Below, one piece after another: positions 22,587 to 33,733 of a stretch of DNA of 64,000 nucleotides. The translations under genes were made by a program, and so were the position numbers. Where the stretch lies: positions 124,001-188,000 of the forward strand of contig JARGXX010000003.1 of the NCBI GenBank assembly GCA_030374765.1, given 5' to 3'. Position 1 is the stretch's first letter, and each line of letters starts with the position of its first letter. The notes under the pieces are model-generated. The model was not told where the DNA came from and made no database searches. It worked only from the letters and a program-made list of their open reading frames with translations. The DNA is from Agarophyton chilense (lineage: Eukaryota > Rhodophyta > Florideophyceae > Gracilariales > Gracilariaceae).

Positions 22587-25500
22587 ACATGGGAGTCTCC
22601 CCTGATGGAGGGGCGTCTTCTAAGTTGAGTTTGAAGACGCGCGAGGTGTCACCGCCTCCTTCCCCAGTCACAATCCGTACAAGGAATATGGCCATAACCG
22701 ACGTTAACTTGGAACACCTAGCTGTTTTACGACGTCCTTGGATACGGTTTATGAATCCCCCTACTCCGGAAAGAGTCCTCGTGATGGCCAAGCGTAACTA
22801 CAAGGTGTATGCAGATCTTGGCCTATCACACAAGTTCATGGTTACACAGTTATCTGTTTTGAATAGAGGAGCCGCGCCCAACGTGATCAATGCTGATATC
22901 ATACAGTCTACACTTCGGAATAATATTTTCTACGGTCCATGAATAGATAACGCGGACGTGAATAATGATCCGCTCCATATTATTGGAAAAACATTTCTCG
23001 CGTTGCGATTGCGTACCTATTTGGTTCAGTTAGACTTTATAGTCTGCGACTCCCGCCCTGCAACCGTGATACCGGGTTATGATTTTTGTGATCGATTTGT
23101 TGAAGCAATTCGTCCCAGAACGAGAACCGTGTTGATGGAAGACGGATCCACGATTCCAATCGTAAGGAAACACCTGAAGTGGGCAACACAAAAGAAAATT
23201 CCGTTACCGGTCGCCCAGGAATCTCTTGACAAGGACCATCGCTCAACGCGTCTCAAGGTTGCGAAATCAATTACGATGCCCTCGGAATCACAAGTATGGG
23301 ATAGAGTGACATCCCAACAATATGGGCTACATATTGTGCAACCCTCGGCTTCTTTAAATACCAAGCATCAACTCGCTCTAGCAAATGGTCTGGTTCTAAT
23401 CGAACCTGATACTTTTTTCAAGGTTCTCGTGGCCAACTTTGGTAAAACCAATCAAAGGGCAACGAAGAATCAAACAATGGACTCAGTACTCCCACACCCG
23501 ACCACTATGGTTCCGTCGAAGATACCGGTTGCTGATGTTATCGGAGTCCTCGAACCTAAGGAGGGGGAGGAGAATGATGTTGTTGACACTACACGTGTAG
23601 AGCCCGAGTTTTAATATTCGGATACCCAACCGACTAAACCGAAAGGGTTGGAACAGAAGGGTTAATTGCCTGGTACAGATGATGTTGATAATTTGAAGGA
23701 GTTGGAAATTTTAGATCTGGAGTATGTCCCGGAAGCTCATCGTGAGAAGGTAAGAGAAATGTTGAAGGAATTTACCCATATGTGGGATGGTTCCGTTGGA
23801 ACTATAGGAATCACGGAACACCGTATTGACTTGCTTCCAAATACTCGGGCGATCTCTCAGCACCCTTACAAGGCTGGACCGAAGGCTCAGCAAGAAGATC
23901 AGACTCAGGTTGAGAAGATTTTACGCTCAGACGTTATAGGACCAACTCAATCGCCTTGGGCGTCACTTGTTGTCTTAGCTCCGAAAGCGGATGGATCGTG
24001 AAGATTTCGTATTGATTATCGACGCTTGAAGGGCCTTATAGTGAACGATGTATACCCGATCCCTCGGATGGATGAATATATCGATTCTCTTGGAAACACG
24101 AGTGTGTTCACCGCCCTTGATGCAAATTGGGGTTATTGGCAAGTTCCTGTTCGAAAGGAGGATCGTGATAAAACTGCTTTTGTCTGCCATCAAGACTTGT
24201 ATCGGTTCAACCGAATGCCGTTTGGCTTAACGAATGCCCCTGCAACATTTCACCATGCAATAGATATCCTATTTGCCAACTTCAAATGAAAAACTACTTT
24301 GGTATATTTGGACGATATCATCGTATTCTCCGACAAAATGGACGAGAATCTCTCCAATGTCAAGGATGTTATGAAAACACTGCGCGACGCAGGAATCAAA
24401 TTGAAGCTGAAAAAGTGTAAGTTCTTTACCGATTCGGTCAAATATCTTGGACATACAATCCGACTGGGACGGCTATCAATCGATGAATTTCGAGTCAAAT
24501 CCTTGAAGGAAGCGAAATATCAGACGAATCAAACGGAGCTCCGATCATTTCTTGGCTTGTGTAATGTGTATCGCAGGTTTATTCCGAACTTCGCTGATGT
24601 TGCGACTTTTCTAAATGAGCTCCTTCGGAAAGAAAGACCAGTTGAACTGGAACCATTCAAAGACGCACAAGCGTCTGCTTTCAATTCCCTTGTGGAAGCT
24701 GTGACGTCTCCACCAATATTAGCGCTTCCAACCGTTGGGCTTCGGTTTGAAGTTGATACGAATGCGAGCAAAGACCAAGGTACACACTGACCATTCAGCT
24801 CTCCGTTGGCTTCTGGAACTAATCGAACCATCGGGACGGCTCATGTGTTGGCGCCTCCGATCGGCGGAGTTTTACTTCGACATTCTTTACAAGAGAGGTA
24901 CTCTGAACACGCAAGCAGATGCGTTATCCGGCTTGGGAACCTCTGCGGAGACAGAACCTATCGACGATCTCTAGATTCCCTGTTTTGCAGTAAAAGAAGC
25001 TGATGGCAGCGCCGAAATAACATGGGATGACGTGTGTGGAAATATGCTAGATACCGAACCTTCGGAGCCCCTGATGGGTTCATTCGTACCAATATCTCCT
25101 GAAGAGATGATCAGACAACAACAAATAGATCCTTTCTGTACACAGATCCGTTTTCGCCTCCATGGAGGAGCAACATTTTCCTTTGAGACAGATGAACAGG
25201 GATATCTGGCTCGAAACGTCGAATCTGACCCCCCAACTTTTGGTTTCCCATTCCTTACAGCAATGGGTACTCCATCTTTCACATTACTCGAAGTTGACTT
25301 CCCATCCTGGAGGAAGAGAATTGTACTTGACCCTTAAATGGGATTCCTACTGGCCTGCTATGGCATTTGACTGTTATACAGTAGGCCGTTCTTGTACGGA
25401 GTGCGCAAAAATTGACGTGAAGTTACGTCAACACTGGAAGAAGTTCAAGCTATTTCCCGCACGGGGGCCCTTGGAATTCGTGGCCATTGACCTTCTAGGT

Positions 25501-27602
25501 GTACTAATCAGCACTCCTCGAAAAAATCGATATGTGTGGGTGATGACAGACCGCTTTTCAAAGCTTGTCAGGACAGTACCGCTTAAACGGATTACAGCTT
25601 ATACTGTGGCACAGGCCTTTGTAATTCACTGGATCTTCTTCTATGGTCCACCCGTACATCTGATCTCAAATAATGGCTCACAGTTTACGTCAAAGTTCTT
25701 TCAAGACGTGTGTCGAATACTCGAAATATGGAACCTATTTACTACATCCTACCATCCTCAAATGAATGGTCAGGTAGAACGGTTTAAACATACATTTCTG
25801 ACCGCGTTACGATCCCATGTTGCCGATCACCCCAACCAATGGGATCTATACACCGACGCAGTAACGCATGCGAATAACACCCAGGTGCATCGGGTTACTT
25901 CACTGTCACCATTTGAGTTGGTTTTATCACGCACCCCACCACCAGGGGCTATTCAGGCTCAACCAACGATCTCCGAGCTCCCCTCACCGAAATTATATCG
26001 GGAATCTTGGAAGAAATGGTTGAAAACAATGGTGCCAATTGCCCAGAAACCAATGGACAAGTCCCAAGCCGCTTATAAGCGTAATTTCAATGATCGAATT
26101 CGCAAGTCTTTACCTCAGATAGCGGTTAACGATTTCATATTCGTACGTAAGGAATAATGCAATGCTGAAAAGGATAAACGGCACAAACTCTCACCGATTT
26201 CTGACGGAACTTACCGAGTCATCTCAGTCGATAAGACAACAGTGGTATTGGAAGTTGACAAACAGCACGAACCGTTTTCTATTGATAGAGTGACCAGAGC
26301 CCCACCGTTAACAACGGAAGTCGTACTAAAACCTGCTACCTTCCCCGGTTATGGGCTATCCTCAACGGACAGATCGCCTTCGCGACCAGAGATTCTCCGG
26401 CCCATAACCCGCGACTTGTCTGACCTACCAAAGCGTTCGGAAACTATTATTACAGGCTCTTTTACCTCAACCTAAGGACCTCGGATAAACCTGACAAGTA
26501 TCACTAGGCTGACCCCACTTACTCAGGTAATCACGACTCCCCTGAACCAACCTAAGGAGGAGGAGGCTACAGAAGAAGGTGCTACAAATAATGGTCGGGC
26601 GATTCCCGGAAGTCCCACTGATGGAGATACAATTACTCGCAAGTTGGAGATGATCGACCACTCCACAGATGAAAAACCTGCACCTGAACGGAAACGCAGA
26701 AGCGTAGAAGAGAAGAAGATCGACATTGCGAAGTAAGATGAAGGAAGTTCATGAATGGAACCAGGTTGTTACTGCTGCAGTGAAGAGATCACATGTACTG
26801 CACAGAATAACGCTGCGAAACAACGGCGCACTGCACAGTACCACATCGAGACGTTATTCCACACACGCGAAAGCCGCAAACCGTCATCAAACGGGTCTCT
26901 GCCTTGACAGTGCAGAAAAGATACCCTGAATAGTACTGTAAACTACAACCTCGCTGGTACACAGTGCCGTGGCACGGCGCATGTTTATGCCAAGCCAATG
27001 AGAGTCGCCATGACCCTCTGGGAGTTCCCCCACCATGCCTAGGGTGTGTGAAGAACGAGATTCCCCGTTAGGACGGATTTGTCAATCACAATTGGCATTC
27101 CGCTGTTATGTGGAAGACACCGCTCATCGATTCGAAGTCCAATCATCGCGGACCTATTCTGGATTAACTCGAATTTACGAGAGCTTCACGAAGAACCATG
27201 AGGTGATCGACTTGGTCGCTTATAGCGAAAGTTACAATTACGCCGTCACCACGGTTCTAGACGATGTCACGAGTGAACCGAACACGTCCCGAAGTTGGAA
27301 TCCCTCACTGGAGGCTTGCTATCAAACTATTTTGAGTCCTACAAAGGATCTCTAGACCGGGATACGTCGTGAGGACGTAAATACCTAAAGTATACCCACA
27401 GGAGTTTATGGTGGATCACGTTGTTCGTCACGAATTCACTCCAACTTGATACTAGCGTTATCAAATCCGATGGTATGGAAACAATCCTGCCGAGGACACT
27501 TGAAAACCTGTTGCGTACTTACCAAGGTCTAAAATTATATCGTATCACCGAAGAATCGATACACCGTTACCTCCAAATTTAGATTATGCCGAAGTTGGGT
27601 AA
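22583..27602 (+). pseudogene. Gypsy1 pol: protease, RT, RNase H, integrase, chromodomain
   Basis: The protease core reads LNRGAAPNVI at about 22859, with the active-site Asp changed to Asn. Reverse transcriptase (about 23666-24490) has SPWASLVVLAPKADGS, FRIDYRRL, MPFGLTNAPATF and an intact LVYLDDIIVFS. RNase H is truncated by an internal deletion at about 24775, which joins DTNAS to VHTDHSALRWL. Integrase (about 25275-26157) has HPGGRELY, CTEC, AIDLLG, SNNGSQF (second catalytic Asp to Asn) and NGQVERF. The chromodomain closes the protein. Stops include TGA at 23999 and 24287 and TAA at 26155, and a frameshift lies near 25280. The phase is otherwise kept over long stretches, so decay is moderate. 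Confidence 0.9.
27408..27602 (+). other. Gypsy1 C-terminal chromodomain
   Basis: The frame contains YQIRWYG, then NPAEDT-stop-KPVAYLPRSKIISYHRR, and ends EVG with TAA at 27600-27602. The TGA at 27501-27503 sits where chromodomains have the Trp of DTWEP. It matches the intact gypsy3 copy at 63831-64000. Chromodomains at the end of integrase direct insertion toward certain chromatin marks. Confidence 0.8.
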
Positions 27603-27759
27603 ACCGAAACGGTAATGAAGTGAAGAAGTCGAGAAGTCGAAGAAGCCGAGAATTAGAAGAATTCGAGAAGCACATAAGTTATAACGACAAGACGATTTTT
27701 ACAACTACTCAAGTCACCCATTCAATAGATGGAGGTGAGTTTATCTCGCTCTGGAACAA

Positions 27760-29529
27760 CTACGCCCCTTTCGAAGGACCAGCCCGACCACTTTGAAAGG
27801 CACCAGCATTCGGTTGATAGCTCTGCACCGCAATGGCTAGGACCTCTCCCATATCAACTATGTTGAGAGGGACTTCCACACCAATGAATTGGAGATGAAG
27901 GCGCATCGCCGCAACTTGCAAATCAACCAGACTCCGCGCGAGCGTCGTAAACCTCCAACCCGCCGGAGCATCCGTATCAACACTAGGACCGGCCACTCCC
28001 ATAGGAATGGTCCCTTCAGAGGCGACAACATCCTCTTTATCCACGTTTGGATCATCGGTATCGACGGTAACCGGAGCGGTTTCACAGTACACCAATCAAG
28101 TTGGATGTCCTGCTTGGATGCCCCGAGTCAATTGGCGCAACGCCCCCGCATGGGCAGTGGTTGTAACCACCCCCTCCCATGGGTCGTAGTACACAAAATC
28201 ACCCGCACCTGGATGCCGGCGACCCGGAGACCGATCATACGGAGAGGCTTGTCCGCGAGCACGGTTAGAAGGAGGGACAGTATCCCAATCGACAATGTCG
28301 ATGAAACTCAGTAAGTAATGAGTTTCACGACAATTCTAGTCAGAGCCCAAGGCTGGGCAGAGAGTAAGTGCTCGAATCGTTGATGGAAGAGCCACAGGAA
28401 GAAACCACAATCAGTTCTTATCATAGGCCTCCCAAAGGATGAATGCCGCAACGAGGTTTGCCCTTTCGGCCAGGACCAAGTTCCAGCATCCCGAGTGCTC
28501 ATCGGCTAACAATCTTGAACATATGTAAGTAAGACACGGAGGAAGTTCGGCATTACACCCACGGGGTACTTTGACCTGATTCCTCCATCTGGGGAAGGGT
28601 ACGTACTTCCCTCGAAGAAAAGGCGGATGGAGGCGGTCAACCTCAACGTTCGGATACGGTACGAAACACCCAAATCGGGAACCAGCTTTTCGCTCGAAGC
28701 GGATCATCTGAAAAAGGGATCTCTGAGATTGTCTCGATACATATCGAAATTGCGCTCGGATAATCGGTCTGCTCCAACACGTCATGTGTGGAAAAAGCTT
28801 GTGAACACTAAGACCATGGTAATCTGTTTCTGGATAGGCAGCTAGGCTATTCCCATAGGATGTTTCACCACGAGTTCGATGGAAAGGCACATCAAAGTTG
28901 TACTCCAACGGTACAGGAGAGTCACCGAGGGTACGGTTGAGTCGCTGATAGGCCAGAAGAGCCATAACGGACCTCGCATCATCCAGACTTTCATCTGTCC
29001 TGCGCAGGAGCGTATCAGGGTCAACCGCGATGTGGGTCCTTCAATCGAAGGAACGGACAATTTGAATCGGAAGTTCACCCTGAAGGTACTCATCCTCCTG
29101 GTAGAAGTCGATCAACTGATTGTTGAGAACCATAGTGGGATGTAACCAGGGGGCTCTGGAATAGAGAAAATTATTCTGAAAAGGATCTCGAACCACCAGC
29201 GATTTGCGCGATATCCAACCGGATTCATTCGCTGAGACGAGCATCGCTTGAGGCGAATTCCACACGGAAGCGTCGACGAGGTTGTTCACGCCATGTTGCG
29301 TAATCCCCTGAAAAAGCGGAGCTGATAGGAAACCACTGTGGTATTGCGATCCCGCAGAGCTCGGCGCACCTGTAGGAACTTGATCGTTGTTGTCCGAAAA
29401 GGGATTCATTCCGTTTGGAAATGTTTCAGAAGGCTGCGATTTATCAGAAGAGGAGATGTTGGAATTACTCGGGCTGAGTGGGTCAGACGAGAGTTTCTTA
29501 CGAGGAACCGGAACATCGGTGACACTCAT
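27760..29529 (-). pseudogene. Gypsy1 antisense accessory gene (aORF family)
   Basis: A single minus-strand frame of 590 codons starts at the ATG at 29529 (MSVTDVPVPRKK), 84 bp from the 3' LTR, and ends 158 bp from the pol stop. Its in-frame stops are TGA 29041-29043, TGA 28411-28413, TAG 28336-28338 and TGA 28096-28098. The Ser/Pro-rich N-terminal part is followed by APWL, then SRPIIRAQFRY, MIRFERKAGSRFG, VPYPNVEVDRL and FILWEA. Across the stops come LWFLP, FIDIVDWDTVP, SPGRRHP and DFVYYDPWEG. All of these align with the gypsy3 gene at 61715-63694. The TGA at 29041 aligns with a Trp there. I recognise no known domain, signal peptide or membrane segment. Confidence 0.8.
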
Positions 29530-29600
29530 GATGAAAGGACTGCTTTTACGTTGCTCGTACTTCGCTTCGGATTGAGGTGTTTCCCCAGTACTCCAACTTT

Positions 29601-29613
29601 AGGGAGGGGGAGA
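29601..29613 (+). other. Gypsy1 polypurine tract
   Basis: AGGGAGGGGGAGA immediately precedes the TG of the 3' LTR, as expected for second-strand priming. Confidence 0.88.
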
Positions 29614-30456
29614 TGTAGAGCAACACGTGCGCGTATAACCGGTTGGGGCACCACTCATATGTCATCCGATATATCGGGGACCTCGTCAACGATTTTATGA
29701 GTAGTATTAGTGTTTAGTGTTTTAGACACCTTAGAAGGTATGTCAGTTAAGCCTCTACAGTAGTACCGAAGTGGACGGATGGATGTGCAAGGCTGGTGTT
29801 ACACATATGACACGTGTATGGACCAGGATGGGTGTGTACTACTATAGTTTACACGTGTAGTTCACTGTCTAGAATAGAGTTAAGCGATGGCTTCACCGCC
29901 ATCGCTACCACCAAGTAAATGGAAACCGAGTGCTTGGATCTAGATTATGTCGCCTACGCGAGTCTCCATCTCTTTACGAAAGGAACCGCGACTGGTTTGG
30001 CTAATCTATCCCCTCGGGAAGCTCAGGCGTCACTGTACCCTTGTTTTTGGTGTGCTTCTTTCTTTTGGTGGTTTTTTTGTGTTTAGGACAGTACACCGCC
30101 CCTGTATAGGGTTGTTCTTACCCGTCTTTGTTTCGCTTATCCAGTGTGGATACCTCTTTCATAGGTCGGTAGGCTTGGTCGTGCGTCTTATTTCGCCCCT
30201 ACATTTTCGCCCTACATTTTCGCCCTACATTTTCGCCCTAAATTTCGCTGTTGTCTACGGAATACCCTTGTACTATGATCCCCCTTTAATTCTTCCACTT
30301 TTCCTGGGTTCATCACCTTCGTAGGTATTGCCTGAACCACTGTGGTCTTACACCCACGCATCGGTGGCACGAAGGCTAGTTCGATGAGTTACCCCTCTTC
30401 ACGAGAGCGGGACTCGAACACCCAAGAGGTATTTCCCCATCTGGGATTGCTTTACA
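29614..30456 (+). repeat. Gypsy1 3' LTR
   Basis: An 843-bp partner of the 5' LTR, beginning TGTAGAGC and ending TTGCTTTACA, followed by CAGAT. The 26-bp length excess over the 5' copy equals two extra 13-bp tandem units at 30187-30245. Read on the minus strand, this LTR lies directly upstream of the antisense gene and is the natural place for its promoter. Confidence 0.93.
30187..30245 (+). repeat. 13-bp tandem repeat in gypsy1 3' LTR
   Basis: The unit is close to ATTTTCGCCCTAC and occurs about four times here. The 5' LTR (about 20105-20132) has about two copies. Confidence 0.8.
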
Positions 30457-30772
30457 CAGATATATACTTAGGGCCGTTTCTACACTAGCACAAAGTACGG
30501 TGTATTTCGTCCAGAATCCCCCTGATCCAGGGGATTTCCCATTTCTTAAGACATGCATAGGACATAGTTCTTCTTGTCCAATTTCCATTTTATTTTGGGG
30601 TTTCTAGAGAGTGACTCCAACATATAACTCATCATGATAGCCTCTGTCGCCATCCAAAACATGACTACCGAACGGGGCCGTCGCTTCGTGATGGCCATTT
30701 CAGCCGTTCTTGCAACTGATGATGATGCACCAGAGCTATTGGCCACAAACTTGCTTTCCTTAACCCAATCAA

Positions 30773-31909
30773 TTGCTCTGCAATGGATTTTCAGGACCGA
30801 AAACCGACAAAAACCTCAGGAAGAGCGTAGAAAAAGACACGCATTGCCCGTCATGGGGTTTCGACTATGCCATGACCCATGATTTTCTTGGAAGCTCATC
30901 GTGGCGAAGTCTTTTCCGCGTTTCGTACGCTATATTACAACGTCTCGCTAATGAACTTCGTCCAATTATAGAGGCCAATAACTCAAGATTTCGCAAGACG
31001 TTGCGTGCTGAGTTAAAGGTGACAGACTTTCTGTTATATGCAGGTGAATGCACGTACGAGAACGCAGCCTGTCTACTTGGCAAAGGTTCAAGTACCGTAT
31101 CCCCGATTTTTTCGACTGTTTCCAGCTCGATCACAAAGAACTACGAAGACACTGTTTAATTTCTGACTGAGGAAAGAGAAGTTTCTTTGGCTTTGAAAAA
31201 GTTTTGAAAACATCAATAGAATGCCTTAGTGTATCGGCGCCACTGATGGAACCCATATAAAATGGAGCTCCTGTCCGGACAAGCAGTATTATGAATAACG
31301 GTGCTACAAAGGGTATCACAGCATTGTACTTTTTGCTGTTGTTACGGCGAACCGAAGGTTATTGTACGTGGTCATTGGGAAGCCTTGAGTTTTGGGAGAT
31401 TAAACAATCTACGAACGATAAAATCTGGAAAAGAATATCATATCGATGATAGCACTTGGCTTGGTGCTCAGATTTCAGACCTCATGGTCGCAAACGTATC
31501 GATTAGGCCATATTTGATGTGTGATTGCGCTTTTCAGTTGAACCGTAATATGATGAAGACGTGCACAGAGCACGAAAAACACGCCAACCCTGTACTTCGT
31601 ACCTGAAATAAGGTTGCGAGCAAGACGTGAAATCCTATGGAATGTGTCTTTGGGATAATCAAGCACCGCTTTACGGTTCTAAAAGAGAGCATAAAGCTTC
31701 ACCACGAAGACGATATCATTCGATTTATATTTTTTTGCGTGGTTTTGCATAACTGGACACTTGAAATTTGTGAAGATATTGAAGTGTATTTATGTCCCGA
31801 CGAAGAACCTAACGCTTTAGTATCAGCAGAGACAACTGCAGGCAAAATAAACGCGATTCACTTCTTTACTAGATTACGAACGATTTCGATGAGGATTAGA
31901 AAGAGCTAG
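30773..31909 (+). pseudogene. Harbinger DDE transposase
   Basis: The first segment (30773-31159) has the helical N-terminal region (WRSLFRVSYAILQRLANELRP and KVTDFLLYAGECTYENAACLLG). After a frame change the catalytic core reads CIGATDGTHIKW (first Asp, about 31235), CYKGYHSIVLFAVV, LMCDCAFQL (second Asp, about 31515) and ECVFGIIKHRF (catalytic Glu, about 31640), ending with FFCVVLHNW. All three acidic residues are still visible. Stops at about 31604 and 31626 and at least one frameshift disable it. Confidence 0.87.
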
Positions 31910-32147
31910 AACTTATCCAAAAAGCACTCTAAGACACTGTGTGTCTTTTCTAGATCCTCGTTTCCCATTTGTAGCTCCGGAATTAGCTTCACATTCGTCT
32001 CTTCTTGTTTCTATATAAATTAATAGAGCAACTCATCACGGGAAATCTTTTGCTTCTTCCGAGTAGTGGTGGATCTACGTTTAGAGACAGTAAAAAGTCC
32101 ATCAGTGAAATATTGTGCCAGAGGATTGTATGTGGCATTTTCGTTTT

Positions 32148-32450
32148 TTAACTCATGCATCTGTTCGTAGAACTCCGAAGTGTTGAAAAGTTTTCATCTT
32201 TTCCATCTCTTCCTGACTTCTTAAACTTTGCAATAAAAAAAGAATACTCTTTCCTGATTCTTGTAAACTTTATCTGCCATTTTTTCGCTGTGCGCTTGAT
32301 GCCATGGATTTGCTTTGCACGTTTTACCGCATCATGAAAAATTTCTGTTAGGCATTTTTTCTGTTGCTTGCGGTTGTCGTACCCCGATTTTTTCAAATTG
32401 GAGAAGAGAAAAAATTGGGTGTCGTTTTCGTAGATTTTCAATGTCAACAA
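32148..32450 (-). CDS. Myb/SANT-like DNA-binding protein of the Harbinger element
   Basis: A frame of 100 residues or more contains KRTAKKWQIKFTRIRKEY, then FIAKFKKSGRDGKDE. This resembles the third helix and following linker of the Myb/SANT-like trihelix proteins carried by PIF/Harbinger elements, which bind the element ends and help the transposase enter the nucleus. The N-terminal part of the domain is not clear and the true start may lie upstream. It faces the transposase. Confidence 0.6.
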   Translation of the reverse strand: MLTLKIYENDTQFFLFSNLKKSGYDNRKQQKKCLTEIFHDAVKRAKQIHGIKRTAKKWQIKFTRIRKEYSFFIAKFKKSGRDGKDENFSTLRSSTNRCMS

Positions 32451-32849
32451 ACTGGCTTTTGGCTCATTTATTGCCTGAGTAGCGCTTGAGGAAGGTGCTG
32501 TATTACTGTTTGTCTAAGAATTCTCTGCGGGGTGGAAAGTTAGCTTCAGAAGCAGTTGTTGATTTAACAGGCACGGATTCTATTCCATTTGTTGCCGACC
32601 GTGGTAACAATTGGCTGTGGGGAACGTTGAAAATTGCAGAAATAGTTCAAAGAAGGATTAAACCCAGACAAAACCAATGGTTTAGAGTGCCTGCGGTCTT
32701 TAAATGGTTGTTGGCGCAATCAAAGAAGATGTAGCTGTGTTTTGGCTCTACTGAACTAGGTAGAAAACGTTGTAAAAGATTTTTGAAGATTATTTTTGAA
32801 ATACTTGCTGTCTAGGGGTCAACTTTTCCATGTTCTCATGATTTTACGA

Positions 32850-33316
32850 CGGATGGCCTCGTGTGAGTTCAATTAGCCTCATATGAGGACATTTTTTATT
32901 TATTAGTAATTAGGATATTAATTCAATCAACAAGCTCCGCGTAACTGAATCATATTGCCAAACACACTCTTTCTTTGATGGAAACAAGATTTAAAGTATG
33001 CAAAAATAGATAATTGAAAGAGAAATTTTTTTTCGAAAATTTTTTCTTGGATAGTTTGAGGCAAAAAATATTTGGTTTTTTTTGCGACCACTTAAGTTTG
33101 TTACACCAAACTTATATCGTTTTTAAGAAGAGTATTAAAGCTTTGTTTGACTAGATTCCCCAGGCTTTTCCTCAAGTATAAAGATGTATGGTTTTTTTTG
33201 TTTTCTTTTTTTCTGCTCTAAATTTGAAAATTCATATCTTGAATGAAATTCAGTTACTTTTTAAGAGAACTTTTGGCCTCATATGAGACCAAGTTGGCCT
33301 CAGGTGTGGCCAATCC
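32850..33316. repeat. Subterminal GGCCTC-TGAG motifs in the Harbinger right end
   Basis: GGCCTCGTGTGAG (about 32853), GCCTCATATGAGG (about 32878), GGCCTCATATGAG (about 33274) and GGCCTCAGGTG (about 33295) recur near the right terminus. CCTCATATGAGG is a perfect palindrome. They may be binding sites for the element's proteins. Confidence 0.5.
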
Positions 33317-33349
33317 TGCGGGCGTGTAGACACTAGTGTAGAAAGCTTA

Positions 33350-33733
33350 CAGTAGGTGCCTGCGCGATCACGTGACTGGCTTCTCTCGACATCTGCTCCA
33401 CTCTGCCAAATGGGCAGTGTGTCAAGTTGAAATGCACAAGTCGCAGACATTCTGCAATAGAAAAGTAAGAAACTTTGCAGAACATATCCAAAAAATTCAC
33501 GAGCTTTTTGCACAGGTGCGAGCGACTGGTGCCGCGTATTGACGGCGCCGCAGTCATCGGCGCCTCTCTAGTCGACATGTGTAACAATCCATGAGTGGCA
33601 TATTACCGCACTATTTGGCCATCTACCTCCCGACAGCTGCTCTATTCGATGCGCCCGTAATATCGACGGCGTTCAGCTCCACTCTGCATCTAGTTCTACT
33701 CCCGCAGCCATCCAATATAGCCTGAACAGAAAC
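33350..33733. other. Intergenic region upstream of PINX1-like gene
   Basis: No coding sequence supported. It must hold the promoter of the gene at 33734. No clear TATA box was seen. Confidence 0.4.

Larger units (their letters stand above)
19533..30456 (+). mobile_element. Gypsy1: Ty3/gypsy chromodomain element with antisense gene
   Basis: A 10.9-kb element with LTRs at 19533-20349 and 29614-30456, both TG...CA, and a perfect target duplication CAGAT (19528-19532 and 30457-30461). A primer-binding site, gag, a -1 frameshift site, pol (protease, reverse transcriptase, RNase H, integrase, chromodomain) and a polypurine tract follow in the plus direction. A convergent gene on the minus strand (27760-29529) occupies the space between pol and the 3' LTR. 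Gag, pol and the antisense gene all contain stops. It lies 14 bp from the Harbinger element. Confidence 0.95.
30471..33346 (+). mobile_element. PIF/Harbinger DNA transposon
   Basis: A 2876-bp element flanked by TTA on both sides (30468-30470 and 33347-33349), the target duplication typical of PIF/Harbinger. The ends are inverted: GGGCCGTTTCTACACTAG at the left and CTAGTGTAGAAAGC at the right, sharing a 12-bp core. It contains the two genes expected of the family, a DDE transposase (plus) and a Myb/SANT-like protein (minus), arranged convergently. The transposase is broken. Confidence 0.85.
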
